From contig NZ_CP162137.1 in assembly GCF_040833995.1 (NCBI RefSeq), positions 2,280,501 to 2,344,500 of the forward strand: a stretch of 64,000 nucleotides of DNA, read 5' to 3'. Below are positions 18,876-30,146 of this stretch, one piece after another. How positions within the stretch are numbered: the first letter of the stretch is position 1; the number at the start of each line of letters is the position of its first letter. A program made the position numbers and the translations under genes. This DNA is from Leptospira sp. WS58.C1. GTDB taxonomy: Bacteria; Spirochaetota; Leptospiria; Leptospirales; Leptospiraceae. Under the pieces are notes generated by a model. It did no database searches and was not told where the DNA came from. It saw only the letters and a list, made by a program, of their open reading frames with translations.

Positions 18876-19163
18876 ATGGCGATTAAACCGCTAGGTGACC
18901 GTGTTTTGGTAGAGCCTAAACAAGACGCTGAAGAAAAGATCGGCAGCATCTTCGTTCCTGATACGGCTAAAGAAAAACCGCAAGAAGGAAAAGTTGTAGA
19001 AGTAGGAAGCGGACGTTATGAAGACGGGAAGCTTGTACCTCTAGAAGTTAAACCCGGTGATGTCGTTCTTTACGGCAAATATTCCGGAACTGAAATCAAA
19101 TCCGAAGGCAAAGAATACTTAATCATTCGCGAAAGCGACATTCTTGCCATCGTGAAAAAGTAA
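18876..19163 (+). CDS. groES: Co-chaperonin GroES
   Basis: The 95-residue heptameric lid of the GroEL chaperonin. It starts [15 protein letters not shown] and contains the mobile loop around residues 16-32, then [14 protein letters not shown] and the C-terminal [14 protein letters not shown]. Expression should be heat-inducible and repressed by HrcA through two upstream CIRCE elements. groEL follows after 18 bp. Start confirmed by AAGGAG and by the family N-terminus. Confidence 0.98.
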   Translation: MAIKPLGDRVLVEPKQDAEEKIGSIFVPDTAKEKPQEGKVVEVGSGRYEDGKLVPLEVKPGDVVLYGKYSGTEIKSEGKEYLIIRESDILAIVKK

Positions 19164-19166
19164 TAG

Positions 19167-20819
<1,653 letters not shown>

Positions 20820-20846
20820 TGCCTGCTCTTCCTTTCGGAAAGTAAA

Positions 20847-20875
20847 AGGCCGAGGAGTAATCCTCGGCTTTTTTT
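20847..20875 (+). terminator. groESL terminator
   Basis: Perfect eight-pair stem GCCGAGGA / TCCTCGGC with a four-base loop GTAA, followed by seven T. It lies between convergent stops; the stretch of A/T on the other side is too short to be sure it also serves the giant gene. Confidence 0.9.
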
Positions 20876-23800
20876 ATAACTTGATACCGAGGACTCGATC
20901 GATCTCTTTCCCATCCTTGGTGATCGTGTGGCTATATAATAAATTTAGAATAGAGTATTTGCTATATTTGGTCTTGGTCTCGTATTCCCAATCCCAAAGA
21001 AGGCCTCCCATTATAGGAATTGCCAAAATTCCCATCGCATGCAAGCCGTTCATACTATTCCCATATTGTTTATAGTAAAATAATCCGGGACCTACAAGCA
21101 TCAGATCTTCTTCTTTGGAAATTTTTTGATTTCTATAATATAAAAGTCCTAATCCGAGCATATCGAATCTTCCGTCCTTTTCAGAAGAGAAATATCCTAA
21201 AACCGGCGGGATCAAAGTTGCTGTTCCGGCTGGATCCGAATGATAATAATAGACCGGTAGGAAATTCGCAAGGGTCTCTCCCGGAACCGATTTCCAACGT
21301 AACCAAAGGAAATTCGTATCCGAATAATCGGGACGTCTTTCATATCCTCCGAGTAGTCCACCGAAGACCGCTACCTTCGTTCTTTGGTCCTCCAATTCCG
21401 TATGGATCAAACCTAAAAAGAAATTTAGATTTCTCCTTTTGTAAGCGGATTCGTAATAAGTATCAAAAACCCCCGCAAATCCCCAACGGGACCAATCCTT
21501 ATCCTTATAACCGTAGGCCCCTAAGAAGAACCATAATCTAGAATCATTCTCTTTCCAAGTAAAAGCAAGTGGAGCCAAGCCAAACGCCGTACGACTCGAA
21601 TTATTCAGGTAAAAAGCCGGTCCGATTACTAATCTTTCTAAGCCCGAATTTCCGGATTTATAATCGGTAATTAACAAAAAGTTTAAGTGTTTTTCCTTTT
21701 TAAAAGGATCGTTCTCCGATTCGAATCTATATACCGGAAAAAGATAAGACTTAAAATAAGAACTAGTCGTTTCTTCTTTTTTTAGATCTTTAACAGTGTG
21801 TAACGTATTCGAAAAAAGGAAAAATGCGGTAAAATCCCTCCATTGGTCCACAACCTTCTCCGTGCTACCTTCTTTTGAGGAAACTGTTTCGTATTTGGAA
21901 TAATCGATCAATTTCAGAAAGGTCACATCCCTTTTGAAATATTCCCGGTTTTCCGAATTCTGTTTTTCGGAAAATGAATATAACAGTGGGATCGGCAAAA
22001 AGTAAAAGGAAGAACTAGTTTCCAAACCTTTACTCCCGGAAGAAGAAAAGATCCCGATAGGATTTGCGTTGAACGAATTCCAACTTCCTTCTTGGAATTC
22101 TGTCCTACCCGAATAATACAAAAGTCCCCAGGTAACTCTTTCTTTATAAAAATTAGGAACGTTTTTTTCCTTATTGGAATAGAAAGGATAAATTGCAAAA
22201 GAACTTTCCTGATCGGAACCGGAGCCGTTCAGTATTCCTAGTACATTCCATCCGGAACCATTCCCTTTGTTATAACCGTAATAAAGGATCGGCACGGTAG
22301 TATAAGATTCGACGACCTTCTCCCCTTCCTTCTCCGAACCGGAAAAATAAAAGGGAAATATATGAAAACGATTGGAGACCCTATCTCCATTTCTCTCAGT
22401 CGAAGAAGATACCAGACCCAGAAAATTCCCCTTAGAAACGAAAGCGGATGATTCGCTATAATAACCGAGCAAAAAGAATTTACTTTCGGAAAGATTTCTT
22501 TTCCAATAAAAACCCGGGATCGGAAGAAAATCCACCTTAGTGGATTGCTCCGAAGTTTCTCCAGCCCCCTTTGATCTATTAGAATAATAGAATGGAGTAA
22601 ACAATGAAGTCGACTCACCGCCGTTCAATTCTTTCTTACTGGAATATGCCGATAATAAAGTATAAAAGTTGGATTCGTAGGAATCTCCGGATGAGGACTG
22701 CACCTTAGAACCGAAACTTAAATAGATCGGTATTAAGAGGTGATAAGACTTTTCTTGGAATAGATCCTGGTTTTGGCTAGACTCCGAACCGGAATGAAAC
22801 AGAGGCAAAAGTAAAGAATGAAAAGACCTGGTGGTAGTAGTACCTTCCACGATCCGTTTTCTATAATACAAAGGAGAAATCGTGCGAGAATGATCTTTTG
22901 ATTGGTCGTGTGCGACCAAAGGAAAGATCCGAAATCCCCAGGCATCCGGAGAAAAATACAAACGTGTAAAAGGCCAAAGAACCGAATAATCCCTTACCTC
23001 CCCTTGTTTTCCCCTTAGGAAACCTAAAAGAAGATAGGATTCTTGGAAATTTTCCTTTTGTTCCTGCCTTCCATAAAAGGGAAAAAGAACGAAATATGAT
23101 TCGTCCCCGATCCGACTCCAGAAGAATAACGGAGCCGCATACACTTTATCCGAAGTTCTTTCGGACCAAGAAAACCAACTCAAAGGAAGAAGTCGGAAAT
23201 GTCGCCTATCGTCTCCCTTCTCATAACTAAAAATCCCAAAGAGAGCGCTGACTCCCCAGAATGACCGGACCTTATCTCTGGTTAATCTATTATATTGACC
23301 AAGACCATCTTTCTGCTGCGAATTATTCTCTTGAACTTGCTCAAGAATGATCTTAGAGGAAGATTCCGCCGGGTGAGTTTCCTTCCAAAATTGTACTTCT
23401 TCTTTTCCGACCGACGTTCTGCTAGATATACTGAACAAATTATAGAACAAAGAGATATCCGCGTCTAAATAATAATCCTTTTCATTCGCTCCGATGGATC
23501 CGGTCGCGGAACTTGTAAAACTTCCTAAAGTTTTGGAAGAAGAATAAGCTAATTTTAATTCTAAGGACTTATCCGCTTCGTAATAGTTTAACCAAAGAGG
23601 AAGGAACATATCCCCTTTGGACCTGGGATTATCCCAATTCCAGTATAAAGGAAACCAAGTGGTAAACTCTTCCTTACGGACCTTATCCACATTCGAAAAC
23701 CATAATAAAGGCCAGATCCACGTATTGTCTTTTTCTGCCGAACGATTCCAATAATGAAAAAGTCCGAAATGAGTATAAATATCTTGATCCTTCCCGAAAC

Positions 23801-25823
23801 GGAAATAAAAAGGCAGGACTAAACGAAAACTATCCCGTTTATAAAAATAGAACGGAAATGCGTAACTATACTTTGCATCTCCCGCCTTATCAAAACCTCT
23901 CCCGAAAAGCCCGAGCACATTCCAATAAGAATACTCGTTTGTACTATTGGAAAAATAAAAAGGATAGACCCGTCTTCTGGATTCCTGGTCGGTGTCGTAT
24001 CGTTCATACAATGTAACTAACGAATATTTTTCGAACTTTGTCTTATATTCTTTTGAATAGGACAGAGGGGTTATGAGTTCCTTGTATTCCGAAGTGTCGT
24101 TCCACTGGAAGATCGGCAGAAGTGTGTAACTTTCGGATTTATTTCCTTGCCAAGAATCCCTGTAAAAATACCAGAACGGAAATAGGATCCATCTGTCGAA
24201 TTGATCTCCGGCCTCGTTCCTCCTGGAATAGAATGGACCTACCCAAGTCCTAGTCTTATTCCAATAAGTGAATAACGGAATGATCCAAGTATATTCATTC
24301 CCAGCTTGATTTCCTTTCGCCCATAAAGGAAGAAAGTGAAAATACTCCTGTGATTTATAAAACCAAAGAGGAAAGAAAAATCCGCGCTGAAATTTCCCCT
24401 GATCGTTCCAAGAAAGATAAGTATTGATAAAATAATTCTGAGAGGCTTCTTTTTCCTTATGTCGATAAAAAAGAAACCAAGGAAATAGAGTCGTAGTTTT
24501 GGAAATATCCGAAGAATAGTAAAAAATCGGAGTCATCACTTTTGACTCATCCGGTTTAAACGAATGATAATAGAGCGGGAAAAACAAAAACTTGGATGAT
24601 CCTCTCCAATCCTTCGTATAATATAAATTTAAAGCATAAAAGTCCAGATCCGTTGCGGTCCGACTATAGTAGAACGGAGGAATTATACCGAATTTTTCCG
24701 TGCCGTTGTCGAAATAAGCGGGAAACAGGTAAAAGTAATCGTTCTTTTTGTGAAACATCAGAGGAAACAAGTAAGAAGAAGAATAATCCCCCTTCTCGTT
24801 CGCACTCCAACCGCCGATCAATAATACGTTTGTATCCGATTTCCCTCCTTTCTCCCATTTTCTATTGAATACGATCGGAATATTAGCATTATAATTTTGT
24901 AATTCTCCATTATGATAGCTTCGATTTAAGAACAATAGCAGATAATAGGAAAATTTTTCCTCATTCTTTCCCCCTCCTCCCAATTGAGGGGTTTCTTTCC
25001 AGGTCTGACCGAAAAGTGGGGTCAAGAAGGAACCCTCCTCTCCGCCATCCCAAGAATTATAAGAGAACAACGGAAAGACGGTTAAATGAAAATTCTCTTT
25101 ATCGGAATAAGAATTATAGAGTGTATTATAGAAGAAGATAGGGAAAAAACTAAAATGGAATTTTCTTTTACCGGAACCCCAATACACCAAGGGAAGAATG
25201 GAACCGTAAGAAGATTCCCTATCTTCTCCCCAATGAAAGATCAGAAAATGGTTCCAATCGTCATTTAAGTTCCGATTCCGAAAAAAAAGAAAGGGAACCG
25301 CAAAGTAAAAGGATTCCTCTTTGCCGCTTTCAATCGTTTTACTTCTGCCGAACAAAGGAAAAAAAGAAGGAAAGGATACCCAACTCTCCGAAATTTTTTC
25401 TCCCCTTGATTCGTACGAGTTATAATGAAATAAGGAAAAGTTCACACCCGAATCGGACTGAGGCTCCTGAATACGTTGTGCGTAATAGAAGGGAAAAAAA
25501 TAAGAACGAAAGGATTCATTTTCCTTTGCAGATAGATGATCGATGAGAGGAAAAAAACTGGTCTGGGTGAACTTAGGATAATTCGTTCGGGTATAAAGAA
25601 CCAAAATATTCAGGGAATAATGTGGGCCCCAATATTCTTCACTTGCAAAAGGAGGCAGCCTGAACCGATACTTATCCTCTTTATCGCTTCCTAAGATCGG
25701 TTTTTTTTCAGCAGTCAATGTGTCGAAGTAATCGACTGCGCCCAACTCCCACGAATGAAAACAAACTAGAAGAACGGAAATTAAGAATGAAATTTGCCTA
25801 AGTTTCGATAAATTCCTAATCAT
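20874..25823 (-). CDS. Giant exported Phe/Tyr-Pro repeat protein, 1,649 aa, function unknown
   Basis: I do not recognise this protein. It has a Sec signal peptide (hydrophobic core ISFLISVLLVCF, likely cut near residue 29), then almost the whole chain is a string of similar units of roughly 30-45 residues. Each unit carries a short aromatic core such as SFFPLF, YFFPFYY, FFPIFFYN, LFPLMF or LLPLFH followed by a polar, Asn/Ser/Lys-rich stretch. Dozens of such units can be seen. Tyr, Phe, Trp, Ser and Lys dominate; Cys is nearly absent. Alternating aromatic/polar strands suggest a very long beta-structure, perhaps an outer-membrane or periplasmic bridge or barrel. Start ATG 25823 with GGAAG; it overlaps the DUF167 stop by 8 bp, so it is co-transcribed with murJ. 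Confidence 0.85.
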   Translation of the reverse strand: MIRNLSKLRQISFLISVLLVCFHSWELGAVDYFDTLTAEKKPILGSDKEDKYRFRLPPFASEEYWGPHYSLNILVLYTRTNYPKFTQTSFFPLIDHLSAKENESFRSYFFPFYYAQRIQEPQSDSGVNFSLFHYNSYESRGEKISESWVSFPSFFPLFGRSKTIESGKEESFYFAVPFLFFRNRNLNDDWNHFLIFHWGEDRESSYGSILPLVYWGSGKRKFHFSFFPIFFYNTLYNSYSDKENFHLTVFPLFSYNSWDGGEEGSFLTPLFGQTWKETPQLGGGGKNEEKFSYYLLLFLNRSYHNGELQNYNANIPIVFNRKWEKGGKSDTNVLLIGGWSANEKGDYSSSYLFPLMFHKKNDYFYLFPAYFDNGTEKFGIIPPFYYSRTATDLDFYALNLYYTKDWRGSSKFLFFPLYYHSFKPDESKVMTPIFYYSSDISKTTTLFPWFLFYRHKEKEASQNYFINTYLSWNDQGKFQRGFFFPLWFYKSQEYFHFLPLWAKGNQAGNEYTWIIPLFTYWNKTRTWVGPFYSRRNEAGDQFDRWILFPFWYFYRDSWQGNKSESYTLLPIFQWNDTSEYKELITPLSYSKEYKTKFEKYSLVTLYERYDTDQESRRRVYPFYFSNSTNEYSYWNVLGLFGRGFDKAGDAKYSYAFPFYFYKRDSFRLVLPFYFRFGKDQDIYTHFGLFHYWNRSAEKDNTWIWPLLWFSNVDKVRKEEFTTWFPLYWNWDNPRSKGDMFLPLWLNYYEADKSLELKLAYSSSKTLGSFTSSATGSIGANEKDYYLDADISLFYNLFSISSRTSVGKEEVQFWKETHPAESSSKIILEQVQENNSQQKDGLGQYNRLTRDKVRSFWGVSALFGIFSYEKGDDRRHFRLLPLSWFSWSERTSDKVYAAPLFFWSRIGDESYFVLFPFYGRQEQKENFQESYLLLGFLRGKQGEVRDYSVLWPFTRLYFSPDAWGFRIFPLVAHDQSKDHSRTISPLYYRKRIVEGTTTTRSFHSLLLPLFHSGSESSQNQDLFQEKSYHLLIPIYLSFGSKVQSSSGDSYESNFYTLLSAYSSKKELNGGESTSLFTPFYYSNRSKGAGETSEQSTKVDFLPIPGFYWKRNLSESKFFLLGYYSESSAFVSKGNFLGLVSSSTERNGDRVSNRFHIFPFYFSGSEKEGEKVVESYTTVPILYYGYNKGNGSGWNVLGILNGSGSDQESSFAIYPFYSNKEKNVPNFYKERVTWGLLYYSGRTEFQEGSWNSFNANPIGIFSSSGSKGLETSSSFYFLPIPLLYSFSEKQNSENREYFKRDVTFLKLIDYSKYETVSSKEGSTEKVVDQWRDFTAFFLFSNTLHTVKDLKKEETTSSYFKSYLFPVYRFESENDPFKKEKHLNFLLITDYKSGNSGLERLVIGPAFYLNNSSRTAFGLAPLAFTWKENDSRLWFFLGAYGYKDKDWSRWGFAGVFDTYYESAYKRRNLNFFLGLIHTELEDQRTKVAVFGGLLGGYERRPDYSDTNFLWLRWKSVPGETLANFLPVYYYHSDPAGTATLIPPVLGYFSSEKDGRFDMLGLGLLYYRNQKISKEEDLMLVGPGLFYYKQYGNSMNGLHAMGILAIPIMGGLLWDWEYETKTKYSKYSILNLLYSHTITKDGKEIDRVLGIKL

Positions 25824-26037
25824 AAACTTCCAGAAGTTTTAACTTACTCTTTTCTCCCTTTAGAATTTTTACCTTAGAAGGAGCTAGTCCAAATTCTTCC
25901 GCGACAGCTCGGACCACAGCATCATTCGCCTTACCTTCGATGGCAGGCTCTTTGACTGCGATGACCCAAACACCGTCTTCCCCTTTCGTTACGGACGGTT
26001 TTTTAGAATTCGGTTTTACCCTGATCTGAATTTTCAC
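25816..26037 (-). CDS. DUF167/YggU family protein
   Basis: A small (73 aa) conserved protein of the UPF0235 family. It shows IQIRVKPNSKK at the start and the family core VKEPAIEGKANDAVVRAVAEEFGLAPSKVKILKGEKSKLKLLEV. Function in bacteria is unknown. I prefer the GTG at 26037 because GGAAG lies 7 nt upstream; an in-frame TTG at 26055 is the other option. It sits 20 bp after murJ and overlaps the giant repeat gene by 8 bp, so the three form one transcription unit. Confidence 0.85.
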   Translation of the reverse strand: MKIQIRVKPNSKKPSVTKGEDGVWVIAVKEPAIEGKANDAVVRAVAEEFGLAPSKVKILKGEKSKLKLLEVYD

Positions 26038-26057
26038 CGCGGATCTTCCGGGCAAAA

Positions 26058-27647
26058 TTACTTCTTACGAAATATTTTTCCAGCTATTAACCGTATCTCT
26101 TCCAGGCCCAAAAGCAGACTGATCGAGAAAAAAATTGCCATTGCAGGAAATATTGCGGCGCAGAGGGAGACCCGAGAGGAATTCGCATAACTTAAGCCCT
26201 TTTCCGCGAAATAGTCTAGGGCCCTAGGATGTATCATTTCTTTGTAAAAGAATAAAAATACAGCCATGCCTAAAAGTGGTAGGATCAATTTTGCGATTTT
26301 AGAAAGAAATCCTTCCCAAGGAAAAGCGACATCATGCTTTTTCAGGTTACTAGAAAGCACGGTCCAAGTTACGACGGTAGATACGGCGGAAGATAATGCG
26401 ATTGCGGAATGTTTTAATAAAAAAATGAGGGAAAAGTTCAAGATCAGGTTCAGAACAAATGTAAATGCTTGGACTCGCAACGGAGTTTTAGTATCTTGAA
26501 AGGCATAATAAGTGGAGATCAAAACCTTATTCATGCTGTAGAAAGGTACAGCTAAGGAATAAAAGATCAAAGGTAAGATCGTAGTTTCCGTCGCGATATG
26601 GTCCCATCTCCCCCCGTAATATATGGAATCCAAGATAGGACCGGCCAAAATCCCGATTCCAAGAGCTGCCGGTGCGGTCAAAAATCCCGCAAATCCTAAA
26701 ACTCCCAACATTTCCTTAGGGACCTCGGAATGTTTATCCTCTTTCAAGGAAGAAAGTAATGAAGGCAAAGTTGTGGTCGCAAGCGCGACTCCAATGATCC
26801 CGGTAGGAAGTTGCACTAGCCTTTGTGCATAATCCAAACTAACTACGGCTCCTAAACCGGGGTTCGTATTCTGCACATAGTTAGCTAAAAATATATCCAC
26901 CAAAAGCCCGAGTTGGTAAAAACCGCCTCCGACAGCGGCAGGTAACATCAGTTTAAATATTTTTAAAATAGCGGGATGTTTATAATTCCAGGAAAAAATC
27001 GGGCCTTCTCCGTTTTTGGAAACGTACCAGGCCTGAACACTTAACTGTATGATCCCACCTCCCACGATCGCAAAACATAAAACTCTTACTTTGGTCAATA
27101 GTTCCCATTCTACAAAAGGAAAAATTCCCAAAAATACGGTGAGATAACTTAAGTTCAGAATGATAGGAGAAAGAGAAGGAACGAAAAATCGATTTTTGAC
27201 GTTGGAGATCGCCATATAGATCGAAGAGAGACTTGCCGTAACGATTAAGAAAAATAGAATATAGGTAAGCTCTACCACAAGACCCGAATATTCGGGGGAT
27301 CCCCCTACCAGGATGGGAAGAGCAAAGGGAGAAAATGTAAAAACGATTACTACAATACTTAATAGGATTACAAAAAGAAAACTTAATACGGCTCCGCTCA
27401 TCTTACGAGCAGCCATTACGCCTTCCTTCTCCGCATCGGAATACAACGGCATAAATGATTGAGAAAGAGTTCCTTCCGCCAATAAATTACGGAACATATT
27501 CGGCAATCTATAAGCGACTGAAAATGCGGAGGCCACCGTACCTGTCCCGAAAGACACGGCCATAAAATGGTCTCGGAACACTCCTAAAATTCTGGAAACG
27601 AGGGTGTAAAAGGAAAGAGCAAAACTTCTTCTGGCTGCTTGGGACAA
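26058..27647 (-). CDS. murJ: Lipid II flippase MurJ
   Basis: Moves lipid II across the inner membrane for peptidoglycan synthesis. The 529-aa chain has about 14 membrane segments and the MOP-superfamily MurJ pattern: an RILGVFRDHFMAVSFG start, MFRNLLAEGTLSQSFMPLY, and the conserved Arg/Asp-rich central cavity region. Start is TTG 27647 with AGGA seven bases upstream (SQAARRSFALSFYTL follows). Upstream is the STAS gene on the same strand, 38 bp away, so a shared operon is likely. Confidence 0.95.
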   Translation of the reverse strand: MSQAARRSFALSFYTLVSRILGVFRDHFMAVSFGTGTVASAFSVAYRLPNMFRNLLAEGTLSQSFMPLYSDAEKEGVMAARKMSGAVLSFLFVILLSIVVIVFTFSPFALPILVGGSPEYSGLVVELTYILFFLIVTASLSSIYMAISNVKNRFFVPSLSPIILNLSYLTVFLGIFPFVEWELLTKVRVLCFAIVGGGIIQLSVQAWYVSKNGEGPIFSWNYKHPAILKIFKLMLPAAVGGGFYQLGLLVDIFLANYVQNTNPGLGAVVSLDYAQRLVQLPTGIIGVALATTTLPSLLSSLKEDKHSEVPKEMLGVLGFAGFLTAPAALGIGILAGPILDSIYYGGRWDHIATETTILPLIFYSLAVPFYSMNKVLISTYYAFQDTKTPLRVQAFTFVLNLILNFSLIFLLKHSAIALSSAVSTVVTWTVLSSNLKKHDVAFPWEGFLSKIAKLILPLLGMAVFLFFYKEMIHPRALDYFAEKGLSYANSSRVSLCAAIFPAMAIFFSISLLLGLEEIRLIAGKIFRKK

Positions 27648-27685
27648 GAGATCCTACATGTTCGGTGTTTCCGAACAATTCGAAA

Positions 27686-28390
27686 CTAACTGAATAGTTT
27701 CTCCATGTATCGAACTCCACCGGTGCGACTCACGTCAAACTGAATTCCGCAATTAGGACATTGATGACGACCAAGAGTTTTGATCCGAAGTCTTGCTCGA
27801 CAAGACTCACAGTACAAGATCCTTTCTTGGACATTTCTTACCTGTTCCAAGGAACGGTCCAGATCCTTTCCGATCTTAGACTTCTCTGTAGGTTCTTGTC
27901 CCGGGATAGGAACAGTACTGATCTCAGGAACATATACATCGGACTTGCTCAAACCGGAAGATGGACTAGAATAAAACTGGATCGGCTTCGTTTGCCTGAG
28001 AGAAGAGACAGTTTCCGACTTATCGGATCTTGACCTTCTATCCTCGATTTTCAAAGAAGAAAGCCAGACTTCCGCGTCCTTTTCATGTGCGAAAAAGTTC
28101 TGCTTCTTGTTCAGACCGAATAATCCTAAAACGAGTAGACCTTCTTCATTCCAATCGCTGAACGCGATGTTGCCGCCGAATTTTTCGAAGAAGTTTTTTA
28201 ATTCCACAAGTGCGGAGATCCCGTCTTCTTCTATATAATCCACAAAACGAGAATTGACTAGCACAAGTCTCTCCCCTTCTTCCCAGCGTGTTTTGATAAA
28301 TCGCACCAGGTCGAACGCGGAATAGGAATCCAGCACTCCCTTAGGAGTTACCTTCAATATACGTCCCAGTTTTGTAGTATGAATTTCCAA
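27686..28390 (-). CDS. STAS-domain protein with C-terminal zinc ribbon
   Basis: Residues 1-105 match a STAS (anti-sigma-factor antagonist) domain: LKVTPKGVLDSYSAFDLVRFI, VLVNSRFVDYIEEDGISALVELKN, a position where antagonists carry a phosphorylatable Ser or Thr (here the stretch YIEEDGIS). A Ser/Pro-rich linker of about 70 residues follows, then a zinc ribbon near 200-230 with two CxxC knuckles (CESC and CPNC). Cytoplasmic. The next gene upstream encodes a two-TM sensor-like protein 6 bp away, so the pair probably act together. The partner kinase/anti-sigma is not in the immediate locus. Confidence 0.75.
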   Translation of the reverse strand: MEIHTTKLGRILKVTPKGVLDSYSAFDLVRFIKTRWEEGERLVLVNSRFVDYIEEDGISALVELKNFFEKFGGNIAFSDWNEEGLLVLGLFGLNKKQNFFAHEKDAEVWLSSLKIEDRRSRSDKSETVSSLRQTKPIQFYSSPSSGLSKSDVYVPEISTVPIPGQEPTEKSKIGKDLDRSLEQVRNVQERILYCESCRARLRIKTLGRHQCPNCGIQFDVSRTGGVRYMEKLFS

Positions 28391-28396
28391 AAAAGT

Positions 28397-29413
28397 TTAT
28401 CCTAGATATATAGCGTCTATTATTTCCGCTTTCTCCCGATTGACTGCCTGCGCAGCAGATGGGGCAGACATCGTTTGAGTCGGAGTCGTTGCTACAGGGC
28501 TCGGTGTCGCGACCACCGGTGCCGCCGGAACATGGCTCTGGGAGACAGGCGCCGGACTCTGGTAAGAAGGAGAAGGAGAAGAACTCTCTCTCCAACGAAT
28601 AGGCCCTTGTGTTTGGGCAAAGTCCACCTTCTCCCATAAAGGAGGAGAAGAAGGATCGGCAATATACCTTCCGTCCTGAGTAAAAGAAGTGCGAACGCTC
28701 TTAATGAGTAAATGAGCAAATCCTAATATAAGAGCGCAGATAAGAGCGATGATCGCATTATTCTGCAGAGTCCACCAGAAAAGTTCCGTTTGGATCTTCA
28801 CAAAATGAGCAAAGTTCCCTCTTTCATATTTCATGTGAAGAGAAGCCACTCTTTCCAATTTTTCGGGATGGTATACCGCCATAGATAGAAGAACACTTGG
28901 TTCGGAAATTTCCGGGAAATAAGGAGAAACGATCTGCATCAGTTTGTCGCTTTGAAATGTATTTTTTTCTCCCAAAAGGATCGGAGTACCGATCTGCCAT
29001 TTTCTCAAGTGATGAGCGGCAGTATAACTTGGAGATAAAAACTTAGGTTCCGGTTTTCTTTTTGCTCTCGGATCGGACACATAGTCTTCGTTAGAAGATG
29101 CAAGAACGATCCCTGAATCGTCGGTCATGCTGATCTCGGAAATGATAAATCCTTCCTTGTCGCCTGAGGTCACTTTTACGAGTCGAGTGAATGCAAAATT
29201 CAAATCGTCCAATCTGTCCTTGCTTAATTTTCCTTCACTGGACTTGGAGATAGCGCCGATCGTATCTCTGGCTCTTTGGTCCGAAAGATTTTTGATCTGC
29301 TCGAAAGAAGCAAGAGAAGATTCTAAATAAGACCAAGCAGAGGCTCCGGCAGCGATTCCTTCGCAAACCAAAAGTGCTAAAAGGAAAAATAGAATATGTT
29401 TAAAAATTTGCAC
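28397..29413 (-). CDS. Two-TM membrane sensor-like protein with Pro-rich cytoplasmic tail
   Basis: The 338-aa chain has an N-terminal membrane segment (residues 5-27), about 180 exported residues that look like a Cache/PAS-type ligand fold (SEISMTDDSGIVLASS resembles the Cache strand pattern), a second membrane segment (NAIIALICALILGFAHLLI) near 220, and a low-complexity tail rich in Pro, Ser, Ala and Thr. No kinase, cyclase or MCP output domain follows, so signalling would go through a partner, most simply the STAS/zinc-ribbon protein encoded next. Start GTG 29413 with AGAGG upstream. Confidence 0.7.
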   Translation of the reverse strand: MQIFKHILFFLLALLVCEGIAAGASAWSYLESSLASFEQIKNLSDQRARDTIGAISKSSEGKLSKDRLDDLNFAFTRLVKVTSGDKEGFIISEISMTDDSGIVLASSNEDYVSDPRAKRKPEPKFLSPSYTAAHHLRKWQIGTPILLGEKNTFQSDKLMQIVSPYFPEISEPSVLLSMAVYHPEKLERVASLHMKYERGNFAHFVKIQTELFWWTLQNNAIIALICALILGFAHLLIKSVRTSFTQDGRYIADPSSPPLWEKVDFAQTQGPIRWRESSSPSPSYQSPAPVSQSHVPAAPVVATPSPVATTPTQTMSAPSAAQAVNREKAEIIDAIYLG

Positions 29414-29433
29414 CTGAGGACCTCTCTTCTTTT

Positions 29434-29459
29434 AAAAATCGGCCGATTTCGGCTTTTTT
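29434..29459 (-). terminator. Hairpin after lipB
   Basis: Stem GCCGA / TCGGC with a two-base loop, flanked by A-runs on one side and T-runs on the other, so it can end transcripts in either direction. In the minus direction it would terminate lipB before the sensor gene. Confidence 0.5.
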
Positions 29460-29478
29460 CTAAAGAATAAAATCCCTT

Positions 29479-30132
29479 TTAGGCGCGGATTTCCTCTTTT
29501 ACGGGTTTTAAATTTCTTAGAAATCCGGACCGAAAAGCCAGGATCCATTCCTTCTTTTTTTCTTCTCCGCTCGGAAGTCCCAGTTGAGACACGGAAATCA
29601 TAGATTTCCAATCCTGGCCGCAAGGATGGATACACTGAAAAGCCGAAAAATCATTAGAAACGTTCAGAGCGATCCCGTAACTAGTGAACCAGGACTTAAA
29701 CAAAACTCCCATGGAAAGAATTTTACGATTCGGAGAATCGGAAAGATAAAGCCCGGGAGCATTCGGATTTTTTACCAGATCCAAACCCCAAACTTTCTTT
29801 GTGGAATAAATTGCGGCTTCCAAGACCCCGTCCAGAAATTCCGAGATGGAAATTTCTCTTTTTTTTAAGTCCAAATGTACATAGGTAACGATCTGTCCGG
29901 GCTCGTGAGCGGTATAATCCCCACCTCTTTTTATGTATTGAAGAGAGATCCCGTGCTCGGAAAGGAAGTCTTCATTTCGGAGAAGATTGTCGATATTATA
30001 ATTGATCCCCCCGGTAATCGTAAGAGGGTGTTCTAAAAATAGAATCGATTCCCTCCGATTTTCCCGGGACTTTTCCTGGAAGCGGACGTAATCTTCGTAT
30101 GGAAGGGGATTTTTCAGGGAAAAAGCCTGCAC
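29479..30132 (-). CDS. lipB: Lipoyl(octanoyl) transferase LipB
   Basis: Transfers octanoyl from acyl carrier protein to lipoate-dependent enzymes. Signature residues are present: RGGDYTAHEPGQIVTYVHLDL near 70-90, MGVLFKSWFTSYGIALNV near 145, and the catalytic Cys in CIHPCGQ near 170. Length 217 aa is normal. Start is GTG at 30132. The start region faces that of the Panacea-like gene (30147, other strand), only 14 bp apart, so the two promoters must overlap the opposite genes. Confidence 0.93.
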   Translation of the reverse strand: MQAFSLKNPLPYEDYVRFQEKSRENRRESILFLEHPLTITGGINYNIDNLLRNEDFLSEHGISLQYIKRGGDYTAHEPGQIVTYVHLDLKKREISISEFLDGVLEAAIYSTKKVWGLDLVKNPNAPGLYLSDSPNRKILSMGVLFKSWFTSYGIALNVSNDFSAFQCIHPCGQDWKSMISVSQLGLPSGEEKKKEWILAFRSGFLRNLKPVKEEIRA

Positions 30133-30146
30133 AACTCGTATTATTT

